Shown here in pieces: positions 35,915-45,309 of a stretch of DNA of 62,886 nt. The position numbers and the translations under genes are program-made. The stretch's first letter is position 1. Each line of letters begins with the position of its first letter. The notes under the pieces were generated by a model. The model had not been told where the DNA came from. It saw only the letters and a program-made list of their open reading frames with translations, and made no database searches. Location of the stretch: the NCBI RefSeq assembly GCF_004298475.1, contig NZ_SCRP01000019.1:1-62886 (forward strand). Direction: 5' to 3'. The stretch is from Paraburkholderia sp. (GTDB lineage: Bacteria > Pseudomonadota > Gammaproteobacteria > Burkholderiales > Burkholderiaceae).

Positions 35915-37420
35915 ATGGCGTCGATCACAAGGCACAGGCGTCAATTCAAAAAGGCTGCGGGCGCCACGGCTTTTGTGGGGCTGTTGCTGACCGCGACAGA
36001 GGCGGCACAGGCCGATACGGATTCACAACCCGCAGCAGCGGCGGACCATGCGGTCGATGCGGGCGCAAGCGCTTCGGCGGGCACAGAGACATCAACGTCC
36101 GTGTGCGCCGCAAAACGGCCTGTGGTGCTGTTCAATCGCTGGCAGGAAGACTGGTCCGTGCTCGCCAATCCATGCGTCGCGCGCGAGCCGCTCGACGGCC
36201 TGAAGTACATGGCGCGCCGCGGTGATACTGCGTCATGGCTGTCGCTCGGTGCGAATCTGCGCGAGCGCGTCGAAACCAGCAATGCGCCGTTGTTCGGAAT
36301 CGGCACCGCGCAGTCGGACACGTATCTGATTCAGCGCGTGGAGATCCATGCCGATGCGCGTCTGGCCAACCATTGGCAGTTCTTCGTGCAACTCCAGGAT
36401 GCGCGCGCCTTCGGCAAGAATCAGGTCACGCCGGTCGACAAGAATACGCTCGATTTCGAGCAAATATTCGTGACCTACGTTGGCGCACTCGGCGGCGGTA
36501 CGTTCAAGTTTCGCGTCGGCCGCCAGGAAATGGCGTTCGACCTGCAGCGCTTCATTTCCGTGCGCGATGGTCCGAATGTGCGACAGGCGTTTGACGCGGT
36601 CTGGGCCGCATATGAATACGAGAAGTGGCGGATTCTGGCCTATGCGACGCAGCCTGTGCAAAACCGCGACGCAACCGTATTCGACGATGTGTCGAACCGC
36701 GATCTGACTTTCAGCGGCGTGCGTGTGGAGCGCAAGTTGGTCGGGCTGGGCGATGTGTCCGGGTACTGGTCGCGTTACAACCGCAGCCACGCCGTGTTTA
36801 TCGATGCAATGGGCGCGGAGCGCCGCGACGTATGGGACGTGCGCTATTCCGGTACGCGCGAGCGCTTCGACTGGGATATCGAAGGCATGTTGCAAACCGG
36901 GACGATAAGCGACAAGACGATTTTTGCCTGGGCGGTTGGCGCGATTGCGGGCTACAAGCTCGATATGCCGTGGTCACCGCGCGTCGCGTTGCAGATCGAT
37001 GCCGCTTCGGGCGACCGTCATCGGCATGATGGCCGCGTGGAGACTTTCAACGGATTGTTTTCGAATGGCTACTATTTCACGCTCGCGGGCTATACGGGTT
37101 ATTCGAATCTCATTCATATCAAGCCGTCCATCACGCTCAAGCCAAGTGCGAATCTCGCGCTGCTCGGTGCGCTCGGCTTGCAGTGGCGCGAGACGACCGG
37201 TGACGCCGTCTATCAGCAGGCGAACCGGGCCGTGCCGGGCACCGCGGGCAAGGGCAGCCGGTGGACGGGGATGTACGTGCAATTGCGCGCCGACTGGACG
37301 ATTGCGGCAAATCTGATCGGCGCAATCGAGGCGGTGCACTTCCAGGTGGGCGACTCGATCCGGCAGGCGGGCGGGCGTAATGCGGACTATGCCGGTGTCG
37401 AACTGAAGTATGGGTGGTAG
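35915..37420 (+). CDS. Alginate-export (AlgE-like) outer-membrane channel
   Basis: 501 aa from ATG 35915 (GGAAGGGA ribosome site); ATG 35819, which overlaps the previous stop, would bury the signal peptide. Signal peptide with KKAAGATAFVGLLLTATEAA cleaved near AQA. After a short linker, RWQEDWSVLANPC and the pattern of alternating strands match the alginate export family (18-stranded monomeric barrel), ending in Trp (VELKYGW). No alginate biosynthesis genes are near, so in this cluster it probably serves as uptake or release channel for a small acidic or amide compound. Confidence 0.85.
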   Translation: MASITRHRRQFKKAAGATAFVGLLLTATEAAQADTDSQPAAAADHAVDAGASASAGTETSTSVCAAKRPVVLFNRWQEDWSVLANPCVAREPLDGLKYMARRGDTASWLSLGANLRERVETSNAPLFGIGTAQSDTYLIQRVEIHADARLANHWQFFVQLQDARAFGKNQVTPVDKNTLDFEQIFVTYVGALGGGTFKFRVGRQEMAFDLQRFISVRDGPNVRQAFDAVWAAYEYEKWRILAYATQPVQNRDATVFDDVSNRDLTFSGVRVERKLVGLGDVSGYWSRYNRSHAVFIDAMGAERRDVWDVRYSGTRERFDWDIEGMLQTGTISDKTIFAWAVGAIAGYKLDMPWSPRVALQIDAASGDRHRHDGRVETFNGLFSNGYYFTLAGYTGYSNLIHIKPSITLKPSANLALLGALGLQWRETTGDAVYQQANRAVPGTAGKGSRWTGMYVQLRADWTIAANLIGAIEAVHFQVGDSIRQAGGRNADYAGVELKYGW

Positions 37421-37881
37421 GTATGGCCGCGCGATGCGCCAATGGATTTTCAGAATCGCTTCCGCCTTTTCCGCCACCGCTGCGTGGCGGGCATCTCCGG
37501 CTCCTGCATGCACGGGTCGATACCGGGGAATTTGAACCGGCCTGGTTCATTCCTTCGAGTGATCGCGTAGACTGCGTCGTATCGCGTGCATGCTGCGCAA
37601 CGGGCCAAACGCCGCAAATACGGCGCGTCAACCGGCGCAGCGGTTTCCCGCCTCGTTGCTGCAAGCCGAATGTATACAACCCGTGACCGCGTCAGATAAA
37701 CCAGTGTGCGTGGTCGGGTTAACGGATGGCGCCGCGTGACGGCGCGGCGTCAGGACGCTGGAATGATAGCGATTCAGTAGGGCGATCGACATGATCGTTG
37801 GTATGTGTTGAACCAGAGTGCGCTGCCTCTAATGCGTTAACCGATCCCGAACGCGGATCACCGTAAAACTGGAGAAACCTG
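37421..37881. other. Intergenic region between channel gene and wrbA
   Basis: 460 bases. No gene-like frame, no strong terminator and no repeat recognised. The wrbA promoter should be in the right part. Confidence 0.4.
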
Positions 37882-38484
37882 ATGAGCAAGATTCTTGTGC
37901 TTTACTACTCTTCCTACGGGCATATCGAGACGATGGCGAAGGCCGTTGCGGAAGGTGCGAGTTCGGTAACGGGCGCCGTCGTAACCCTCAAGCGCGTGCC
38001 GGAAACGATCCCGACTGAGCAGGCGAAGGCTGCCGGTATCAAAGTCGATCAGAATGCGCCGATCGCAACGATCGACGAACTGGCCGGCTACGACGCGATT
38101 ATTTTCGGCACGCCGACCCGCTTCGGCAATATGGCTGCGCAGATGCGCAATTTCCTCGATCAAACCGGTGGTCTGTGGATGAAGGGCGCACTCGTCGGGA
38201 AGATCGGCAGCGTATTCGCTTCAACGGGCACACAGCACGGAGGCCAGGAGACGACGATCACGTCGTTCCACTCCACGCTGCTGCATCATGGAATGGTGAT
38301 CGTGGGCGTGCCATATGCTTGTGCGGGTCTGACGAAGATGGACGAGATTACCGGCGGTTCGCCCTACGGCGCGACGACGCTGGCCGGTGCCGATGGCAAA
38401 CGCCAGCCGAGTGTCAACGAACTCGATATCGCGCGCTACCAGGGCATGCACGTTGCGGAACTGGCTGCGAAGCTCGCGTCGTAA
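37882..38484 (+). CDS. wrbA: NAD(P)H:quinone oxidoreductase, WrbA
   Basis: 200 aa, normal family length. Flavodoxin-like: FMN phosphate loop [12 protein letters not shown] (about 8-19), second loop [20 protein letters not shown] (about 76-95), and the family-specific [10 protein letters not shown] (about 114). Cytosolic tetramer that reduces quinones by two electrons and so limits redox cycling. Followed by a strong terminator, so monocistronic. Confidence 0.95.
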   Translation: MSKILVLYYSSYGHIETMAKAVAEGASSVTGAVVTLKRVPETIPTEQAKAAGIKVDQNAPIATIDELAGYDAIIFGTPTRFGNMAAQMRNFLDQTGGLWMKGALVGKIGSVFASTGTQHGGQETTITSFHSTLLHHGMVIVGVPYACAGLTKMDEITGGSPYGATTLAGADGKRQPSVNELDIARYQGMHVAELAAKLAS

Positions 38485-38489
38485 TCGCA

Positions 38490-38535
38490 TGACTGACCGC
38501 TGCACGCACGCAGCGGTCAGTCATTCATTTTGTTG
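38490..38535 (+). terminator. Intrinsic terminator of wrbA
   Basis: TGACTGACCGCTGC (38490-38503) and GCAGCGGTCAGTCA (38510-38523) pair perfectly over 14 bases with a 6-base loop, followed by TTCATTTTGTT. Confidence 0.9.
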
Positions 38536-38975
38536 CACTAGAAACTATTTTCCAGACCCGATTTGCGACCGGTTAGATTTGCGGTCGACTATTCTTACAG
38601 TTACGTAAATATCGGCCGTCGCGTGGTGCGGTGGCCGATTTCTCCTGAATGTGCGGCATTGGCGAGCGCTGCAAAGCGCCGAGTGCGATACGCGTCAATG
38701 CCCGGCCACACCATCACGCCAGCCATTTCGACCTTGGATCTGTTGCGATTCCGGGGTTATATCAAGCGACGTAAACGGATCGAACGGATCGGACTTGCGT
38801 CCCTGCGTCGTCACATCTACGATGCACACTACCGATGCAAATCCAATCCATGCTGGATGCATGGCGAGACTGGCCGCCAGTCGTCCGCATGATTCGCGCC
38901 GTACTTCTTCACCCCGAACCCGCATGTGCCCCGGCACAATGCGCGCCAGTCCGGGCGCCAACCGGTGGGAAATGT
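38536..38975. other. Region upstream of radical SAM gene
   Basis: About 440 bases. The radical SAM frame is open back to 38835 but its first 47 codons have no conserved look. Nothing else recognised. Confidence 0.35.
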
Positions 38976-40139
38976 ATGGACAGACTCGCGCGTGATGTCG
39001 ACATATCGGCTCCTGCAAAACCGGATACAGGCGCGGCCGGCCCCGGCAATATCCTGCCGGCCGTGTGTGACATCTCCGTCACGAATGTATGTAACGCCGC
39101 ATGCGATTTCTGTGGTTTTTCCCGCGACAAAAAACCGGTAGGGCTGCGACGTTATCTCGACCCTGAAGCGTTTGCGCGCGCCGTGCCTGTTTTGCGCCGA
39201 CGCCATATCAAGTACGTGACGTTTCAGGGCGGTGAGCCTCTGGTTCATCCGGGTATGGCGGCAATCGTTGCCTTGGCATCGCAGGCCGGTATGGAGTGCG
39301 GCCTCATCACCAACGGCTGGTTTCTTGCGCGCCATATTCCCGATCTGGCGCATGCCGGACTCAAGCGTTTGCTCGTTTCGATCGATAGCCACCATTTGGG
39401 CGAGCACGAGTTAAATCGCGGACTAAACGGCCTCGGCAAACGTATTAAAGAAGGCATTGCTGCTGCTCGTATCCACGGGATTTCTACCACCGCTTCCGTT
39501 ACGGTGAGCAGGCTGGTCAATTACGAGAAGCTTCCTGAGACGCTCGCGCAGCTCGGTTTCGATTCCGTCGCGTTTTCTTACCCGCGGCGCGCGCCCTTTG
39601 GATCGAGTTCGCTCGTCTATGACGAGGATTCGAAGCTTATCGATCTCGACGAGAAAGAACTGGTTGATGCCTTGCATGCCATTGCGAGGATGAAACGGCA
39701 TTTTCGTGTGCTTGATCCGGCGGGCGCACTCGCCGAGGTCGAGCGGTTCGTGCGCGGAGAGCCGCAACGCGTACCGTGTATCGGCGGAAACAAGTATTTC
39801 TACATCGACTGGAATCTGGACATCTGGCGTTGCGAGGCGTGGCCCGAACCGATGGGTTCGGTGTTCGATCTCGACCATATCCCGGCCGACAAGGAACCTT
39901 GTAACGCCTGCATGATGGCGTGTTATCGGCATGCCAGCGTACTGATGCATGGTGCGAGCGCGACAGCGGACGCACTCCAGGCTATCAGTCACGGGGATGT
40001 GAGGCGTGCAGTCGCCGCGTTGCATCAGGGGGGGATTCTGTACTCTTTATGGTCTCTCTCCCGGGAAACGCTGCCTCGACAGGCGCTCAGGTCAAAAATA
40101 AAGATTGTGCCCGCACCCACTGCACCAGCAGGTCAATAA
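38976..40139 (+). CDS. Radical SAM enzyme with SPASM-like C-terminal cysteines
   Basis: 387 aa from ATG 38976 (GGTGGGAAATGT before it); an upstream ATG at 38835 gives 434 aa. The CxxxCxxC cluster motif is in VTNVCNAACDFCGF (about 34-45), with GGEP in FQGGEPLVHPG (about 88). The C-terminal part has five more cysteines (PCIGG, WRCEAW, PCNACMMACYRH; about 268-320) like a SPASM/twitch domain that holds an auxiliary 4Fe-4S cluster. Such enzymes modify peptides or proteins, but no precursor peptide gene is visible nearby. Substrate unknown. It is transcribed alone. Confidence 0.85.
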   Translation: MDRLARDVDISAPAKPDTGAAGPGNILPAVCDISVTNVCNAACDFCGFSRDKKPVGLRRYLDPEAFARAVPVLRRRHIKYVTFQGGEPLVHPGMAAIVALASQAGMECGLITNGWFLARHIPDLAHAGLKRLLVSIDSHHLGEHELNRGLNGLGKRIKEGIAAARIHGISTTASVTVSRLVNYEKLPETLAQLGFDSVAFSYPRRAPFGSSSLVYDEDSKLIDLDEKELVDALHAIARMKRHFRVLDPAGALAEVERFVRGEPQRVPCIGGNKYFYIDWNLDIWRCEAWPEPMGSVFDLDHIPADKEPCNACMMACYRHASVLMHGASATADALQAISHGDVRRAVAALHQGGILYSLWSLSRETLPRQALRSKIKIVPAPTAPAGQ

Positions 40140-40281
40140 AAGCGCGCTTCAAAACCGACTTACCGCTAGCCTGCTGATCTGCAACCGAACGGTGCGCATC
40201 GGAAGCGCCGTACGAGCACGCAAAGACGAGAAGAGACAGGCGGCCCGGGCACCTAACCCACCCTGCCAATTCCCGCCCTGT

Positions 40282-40303
40282 TATTCTGTTTTGAAACAGA
40301 ATA
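40282..40303. promoter_or_regulatory. 22-bp perfect dyad upstream of Na/Pi transporter gene
   Basis: TATTCTGTTT and AAACAGAATA form a perfect 10-bp inverted repeat with a 2-base centre, 130 bases before the transporter start. Outer half-sites ATTCTG/CAGAAT are the same as in the palindrome at 29866, but the spacing differs by 3 bases. Candidate operator. Confidence 0.45.
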
Positions 40304-40435
40304 GGCGATGACAATCGTAATTCGACGCAGTAAAGCTCTCGTCGTACCGGCAACGAACCGAGCAGGAAACCACGACGCACAGACATTGAAGCCGGCCGGA
40401 GAGGGCGTGGACGCAACGTTACGAGGCGCAAAACG

Positions 40436-42184
40436 ATGACACCCATTCCCTCGGCAGCCAATATCGCCAGCCTGAATCTCGTGGAGATGTCCGGCCTTCT
40501 CGTTGGTGGTCTGGCGCTCTTTCTGCTCGGCCTGCAATTCATGACGGGAGGCTTCAAGGCCATCGCCGGATCCAGATTGCAGGCGCTGCTTGTCGTACTC
40601 ACGGCAAACCGGTTTCGGGGCGTGCTGGCCGGCGCTCTCGTCACCGCACTGCTGAATTCCTCCACGATCACCACCGTGCTGATGGTCGGCTTCGTTTCCG
40701 CCGGGCTCATGACGTTGGCTCAGTCTGTGCCCATGATCATGGGCGCGAACATCGGCTCCACGGTTACGGCTCAAATCATTGCGTTCGACGTTTCCAAACT
40801 GGCGCCATTCATGCTGGCGGTCGGTTTCGTCTTGTATGCGTTCGGAAAACGCGAACTGGTTCGCCAGATCGGTGAAGTCACCATGGGGTTGGGTCTTCTG
40901 TTCATCGGCATCGAGTTCATGGGCGACGCCACGCGTCCGCTGCGTACCTTCCCGCCGTTTATCGATGCGATGCAGAACATGGAGCACCCGCTGCTCGGCA
41001 TTCTGGTGGGTGCGGTGTTTACCGCGATCGTACAAAGCTCCGCCGCAACGCTCGCCATCGTCATCGCGTTGGGCGCACAAGGGCTGATGCCGCTTGAAGC
41101 CGGTATTGCCATCATTCTGGGCGCGAATGTGGGCACCTGTGGAACGGCGTTGCTTGCCTCGATCGGGAAATCGGCTGAAGCGGTTCAGGTTGCCGTCGTG
41201 CACCTCATATTCAATGTCGTCGGGGTGCTGTTCTGGGTCTTCTTCATTCCGCAAATGGCCGAACTGGCCCGCTACGTCTCGCCGTCGTTTCCTGAGTTGC
41301 AAGGCGTCGCCAGGCTCGCGGCGGAGACGCCGCGCCAGGTGGCCAATACCCACACGATATTCAGCGTCGCAAACACACTGGTGCTGATCTGGTTTTCGGA
41401 ATATATCGCCCGATTTGCACGATTGATCGTCCGCACGCGGCACGCGGAAACGAAACCGCTCGGCAATCCGCTGTATCTCGACGAGACGTCGTTGACGGTG
41501 CCGTCGCTTGGCCTTCAGCGCGTGCGTCTGGAACTGTCCCGCCTTGGTAACGAAGTGCTCGAAATCGTTCGGTGCAGTGCACGCGTCGTGGTCAGCGGCT
41601 CCATCGAAGAAATCAATGCGCTGCTGGACTGTGACAAGGAAATGGGCCGGCTGGCGGCGGAGATTCTTAATTACATCGGGCTGCTGTCGAAGTCGGAACA
41701 CTCCGAAGAGGAGGGCTTGCAGATGGTGGGATTTACGCAGATTGTCATGACGCTCGAGAACATCAGCGAGATTATCGGGATCAATCTGACTTCCGTGAGC
41801 CAGCAAAGATTGACACAGCAGATGGATCTGACGCGCTTGAGCGAAGTCGCGAATTCCCGCTTTGCCACCCTCGTCATCGAGAATCTGGCACACGTCATCG
41901 CCACGATTTACGAGGCCGACACGCAGGCCGTGTCGCAAGCGATTGGGAGCAAGCCTGAGATAAAGGCGCTCGCCACGGAAGCGCGGCAGGGCATTCTCGG
42001 CAATCTTCAGCTAGCCAAGAAATCGGAGGTGCTGGACTACCAGTCGGCCGTCGACATGATCGAGCAGTACAGGGCGATTGCACGGCTTACCCGCGCAATC
42101 GCCAGGATCATGACCGACTTGCGCAAGAATCAGGGCCTGCAAAGTTTTTCAGGAATGGCTCAAGCGCAAGATCCAGTGGCATGA
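40436..42184 (+). CDS. Na/Pi-cotransporter II-family protein with PhoU-like tail
   Basis: 582 aa from ATG 40436 (GAGGCG before it). Two inverted transport repeats with the family signatures LLNSSTITTVLMVGF (about 70) and VQSSAATLAIVIALG (about 200), each followed by GANIGST / GANVGTC. About eight to nine membrane helices to residue 325, then a cytoplasmic helical PhoU-like domain (about 350-570). Sodium-driven phosphate import or export (YjbB/NptA type). The PhoU part may sense phosphate state. Convergent with the protease gene. Confidence 0.9.
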   Translation: MTPIPSAANIASLNLVEMSGLLVGGLALFLLGLQFMTGGFKAIAGSRLQALLVVLTANRFRGVLAGALVTALLNSSTITTVLMVGFVSAGLMTLAQSVPMIMGANIGSTVTAQIIAFDVSKLAPFMLAVGFVLYAFGKRELVRQIGEVTMGLGLLFIGIEFMGDATRPLRTFPPFIDAMQNMEHPLLGILVGAVFTAIVQSSAATLAIVIALGAQGLMPLEAGIAIILGANVGTCGTALLASIGKSAEAVQVAVVHLIFNVVGVLFWVFFIPQMAELARYVSPSFPELQGVARLAAETPRQVANTHTIFSVANTLVLIWFSEYIARFARLIVRTRHAETKPLGNPLYLDETSLTVPSLGLQRVRLELSRLGNEVLEIVRCSARVVVSGSIEEINALLDCDKEMGRLAAEILNYIGLLSKSEHSEEEGLQMVGFTQIVMTLENISEIIGINLTSVSQQRLTQQMDLTRLSEVANSRFATLVIENLAHVIATIYEADTQAVSQAIGSKPEIKALATEARQGILGNLQLAKKSEVLDYQSAVDMIEQYRAIARLTRAIARIMTDLRKNQGLQSFSGMAQAQDPVA

Positions 42185-42223
42185 ACACGCAGTAACGACT
42201 GCCGGGCGTGTCATCGCCGGGAG

Positions 42224-42266
42224 GCGCATCGATCGGCTGGCAAATACGACGCCACGATCGATGCGC
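42224..42266. terminator. Hairpin between convergent transporter and protease genes
   Basis: GCGCATCGATCG (42224-42235) and CGATCGATGCGC (42255-42266) form a perfect 12-bp stem with a 19-base loop, midway between the converging stops at 42184 and 42274. Confidence 0.6.
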
Positions 42267-42273
42267 GACACAC

Positions 42274-43350
42274 TTATTCGACGTTCGAGTTCGCGAGTTC
42301 GGTGTCGAACGCCAATTGCCGGCCGCCACGATTCACGACGATCGACGCTTTGTCGCCAGCCCGCGCGATCATCTGCTGCAGTTGCTTGATGTTAGTCACC
42401 TCGACGCCGTCGACCGCGACGATCACGTCGCCTTGCGCGACACCCGCAGCCTGCGCGGGACTGCCGGGTTCCACTCGCGCGACAAGTGCCCCGCGCGGCG
42501 AGCTCAAGCCGAGTTCGCTTGCGGCAGCGTCATCGATTGCCTGAACGGCAACGCCAAGGCGAGCGTGCGATACGTGTCCGGTTCGAACGATCTGATCCTT
42601 GATTCGCATGGCTTCGTCGATGGGAATGGCGAACGAAAGCCCCTGGAAGCCGCCCGTGCGCGAATAGATCATCGAATTGATGCCGATGACTTCGCCGTTC
42701 AGATTAAAGAGCGGCCCGCCCGAATTGCCGGGATTGACCGGCACGTCGGTCTGGATGAAATGCGTCGGGCTGTCGTCCGAGAGCGTGCGCGATTTCGCGC
42801 TGATGATGCCCGAGGTCACCGTGTTATCGAGGCCATACGGCGAGCCGATCGCGACGACCCAATCGCCCACGCGGCTATTGGTCGGATTGCCGATTTTCAC
42901 GGTGGGAAAACCGCTGCCGTCGATTTTCATTACGGCGACATCGCCCGCCTTATCGGTGCCGATTACCTGGGCGCCGAACTTTCGGCCATCGGTGAGCTTG
43001 ATCGTGACCTGATCGGCATTCTCGACGACGTGATTGTTCGTCAGGATGTATCCATCCGGACTCACGATGAAACCCGATCCCAGCGCGCCTGAGTGTCCTT
43101 CGCCCGAATCGTCGCCTTCGCTCCTCGCCTCGACGTGAACCACAGCGGGGCCGTACGTCGCCACGATCCCGGCAAAATCGGGCGCTTGGCCCTGATTGTG
43201 AATCGCCTTGTCCGAGGGAGCGGACAACGTCGTTTTCGCGGTGCCGGACTCGTCCGCGCTAGCGTGCCTGTGTCCGATGAACCACGTTCCGGCGAGTGCC
43301 ACCGCGACGCCTGCGATCAGGCCGCGGCCCCGATACTGGTTGATGTTCAT
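42274..43350 (-). CDS. HtrA/DegS-type periplasmic serine protease
   Basis: 358 aa. N-terminal membrane anchor or signal (LIAGVAVALAGTWFIG, about 11-26), then a trypsin-like domain with the triad His in TNNHVV (about 105), Asp in KAGDVAVMK (about 135) and Ser in NPGNSGGPL (about 211), and a single PDZ domain (about 255-345). One PDZ and a retained anchor resemble DegS/AlgW more than DegP, but the length and loop leave both open. Envelope quality control. A PmrA/QseB-type box lies 53 bases upstream. Confidence 0.9.
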   Translation of the reverse strand: MNINQYRGRGLIAGVAVALAGTWFIGHRHASADESGTAKTTLSAPSDKAIHNQGQAPDFAGIVATYGPAVVHVEARSEGDDSGEGHSGALGSGFIVSPDGYILTNNHVVENADQVTIKLTDGRKFGAQVIGTDKAGDVAVMKIDGSGFPTVKIGNPTNSRVGDWVVAIGSPYGLDNTVTSGIISAKSRTLSDDSPTHFIQTDVPVNPGNSGGPLFNLNGEVIGINSMIYSRTGGFQGLSFAIPIDEAMRIKDQIVRTGHVSHARLGVAVQAIDDAAASELGLSSPRGALVARVEPGSPAQAAGVAQGDVIVAVDGVEVTNIKQLQQMIARAGDKASIVVNRGGRQLAFDTELANSNVE

Positions 43351-43402
43351 TGCTGTGATGACAAGGAGGTTGATCGATTAGCGCGTAAGTTACGCACCGC
43401 TG

Positions 43403-43419
43403 CTTAAATACAACTTAAA
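43403..43419 (-). promoter_or_regulatory. PmrA/QseB-type box before the HtrA-type gene
   Basis: On the minus strand TTTAAGTTGTATTTAAG: TTTAAG-N5-TTTAAG, an exact YTTAAK-N5-YTTAAK match with an 11-base period, 53 bases before the protease start codon and in the direction of transcription. Confidence 0.55.
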
Positions 43420-43761
43420 GAAACAGGGTGGTGTAAACGCTGAATTGATCCCTCAAATCCGGCAGTTTTAAAAGCAGGATCGCCTTGAGTTGGTTTGTGC
43501 GTTGGCCGGGGTTTTGCCCTTGAAATTAGGGCTTGATATAGTCGCGCTCGTGGTTGCAGGTGCAACGAAGTGCGGATTGACGACGCCGATTGGCTGGGGC
43601 CGGATCGAAGCGGATCGCGGTCGTCAGTCGGGCGTCAATGAGGCGTCAATAAGGCATGCGGAAGAAGGGCGTGCGACGATCCGGTTTTTGCTATTTCGTA
43701 TCGAGATCGCCGCGCGCGTATTAACAACCGGGAAATGGCAGGACGTGGTGGCAGGCGTTCG
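43420..43761. other. Region between protease promoter and chemoreceptor gene end
   Basis: About 340 bases. No gene, hairpin or repeat recognised. Confidence 0.35.
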
Positions 43762-45309
43762 TCAAAGCTCGAAGGCACGGACCGCCGAACGGAGCGTTTC
43801 GGCCTGGGCTTTCAGCGCACTCGCGGCATGCGCGCCGTCCTGAACAAAAGAGGCGTTCTGCTGCGTAACGCGGTCCATGACGGTGACTGCCGCGTTGACC
43901 TGATCGATGCCTGCGCTTTGCTCCTGCGAGGCATCGGCAATCGAATCGACGAGATCCGCCACGCCCTTGACCGCACCGAGCAAGTCCACAATGGTCTTCG
44001 CGGCGGACTCGACCGCGATGCCGCTCAGGTCCACCTCGCTCGTCATCTCCTTGATGAGCAAGTCGATTTCCTTGGCAGCGCGCGAACTGCGCTCGGCAAG
44101 CGCCCGGACTTCCTGCGCGACGACTGCGAAGCCCCGCCCCTGATTACCCGCACGCGCCGCTTCGACTGCTGCGTTCAGCGCAAGCAGATTGGTCTGAAAC
44201 GCGATGCCGTCGATTACCGAAGTGATTTCGCCGATGCGCGCCGAGCGTTCTGCAAGCGCACGCATGCGCTCGCCAGCGTCGCGGGTCGCGCGATCACCAT
44301 CGCCGGCCTTGGAAGAAGCAATGCCCGCGAGCGATCGGGCCTGTACGGCGTGCTCGGCATTCGCTTTCACCATCGAGGCGAGCTGCTCCATGCTGCTCGA
44401 GGTCTGCTGAATGCTGGCGGCGTGCGCTTCCGTTCGATGCGCGAGCGTGCTGTTTCCCGATGCGATTTCCGAAGTGGCTTCCGCGATCGTTTCCGCCGAG
44501 TGACGAATCCCGCCGATGATCGATGCGAGACGTCCCTGCATGGTTTTCATGGCGTACAGGACGCTACGCGTGTCGCCTGGCTGGACGGTCACCTCGAACG
44601 ACAGGTCACCCGCTGCAACGCGATTTGCAATTTCGGCGGCCACAAACGGTTCGCCGCCAAGCTCGCGAAAGAGGCTTCGCGTCATCGAGGCGGAGAGTAC
44701 GGCGACGACCAGGAGGCCGACGACAATGAAGCCCGCCACGAGCCATTCGACTCGCTGCCCCGTTCTGCGCGCGTGTTCGTATTCAGATTGCGCATCGGCG
44801 AGTTCGAGTTTGCGAAGTTCGGCGCCTTGCGCCTTGACCGCTTTCACGACGGAATCGATAGCCTGCGTCTGGACCCACTGCGCTTCCGAAAGATTGTTGG
44901 CCGTCAACAACTGGACTGCGGGACGAAGACCCTTGTCTCGCAGTTTGCTCCAGTTGGCGGCGAACGCTGCGGCGCGCTTTCGTCCCTCGTCCGACGAACT
45001 GCGCGACGCATACTGCTTCATGAGCGCGTCGATCTGATCGATGCGGTTTGCCGTGCTTGTGGCGACAAGCTGGGTTTTCTGGGCCGATGGATCGAGAATG
45101 GCGTCGCTTACCGAAAAGCTGGCCTCGGCGATCAATTCATCGATGGACGAAATGGCCTGAAGCGCTTGCGCGCGGCCTTCGAACATCTGCTGAAGCGCAT
45201 CGGTCGATTGCGAGACGCCTGCTACGCCAGCCGCTCCGACACAAAGAGAAACAACGGCAAAAGCGATGGTGAGCAGGAGAAGCCGGGCTTTGATGGTTAG
45301 CTTGCGCAT
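43762..45309 (-). CDS. Methyl-accepting chemotaxis protein
   Basis: 515 aa from ATG 45309 ([13 protein letters not shown]). TM1 (about 9-31), a periplasmic four-helix sensor (about 32-188), TM2 (about 190-210), HAMP (about 212-265), then the cytoplasmic signalling hairpin with the highly conserved tip [20 protein letters not shown] (about 385). The ARSEAHAAS-like methylation helices flank it ([14 protein letters not shown]). No CheW pentapeptide at the C-terminus. Ligand not predictable. No chemotaxis genes are adjacent; it is a dispersed receptor. Confidence 0.93.
   Translation of the reverse strand: MRKLTIKARLLLLTIAFAVVSLCVGAAGVAGVSQSTDALQQMFEGRAQALQAISSIDELIAEASFSVSDAILDPSAQKTQLVATSTANRIDQIDALMKQYASRSSSDEGRKRAAAFAANWSKLRDKGLRPAVQLLTANNLSEAQWVQTQAIDSVVKAVKAQGAELRKLELADAQSEYEHARRTGQRVEWLVAGFIVVGLLVVAVLSASMTRSLFRELGGEPFVAAEIANRVAAGDLSFEVTVQPGDTRSVLYAMKTMQGRLASIIGGIRHSAETIAEATSEIASGNSTLAHRTEAHAASIQQTSSSMEQLASMVKANAEHAVQARSLAGIASSKAGDGDRATRDAGERMRALAERSARIGEITSVIDGIAFQTNLLALNAAVEAARAGNQGRGFAVVAQEVRALAERSSRAAKEIDLLIKEMTSEVDLSGIAVESAAKTIVDLLGAVKGVADLVDSIADASQEQSAGIDQVNAAVTVMDRVTQQNASFVQDGAHAASALKAQAETLRSAVRAFEL

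Noticed and set aside
37414..37686. 90-aa frame after the AlgE-like gene
   Set aside because: Starts inside the channel gene, Cys- and Arg-rich without pattern, and no ribosome site.
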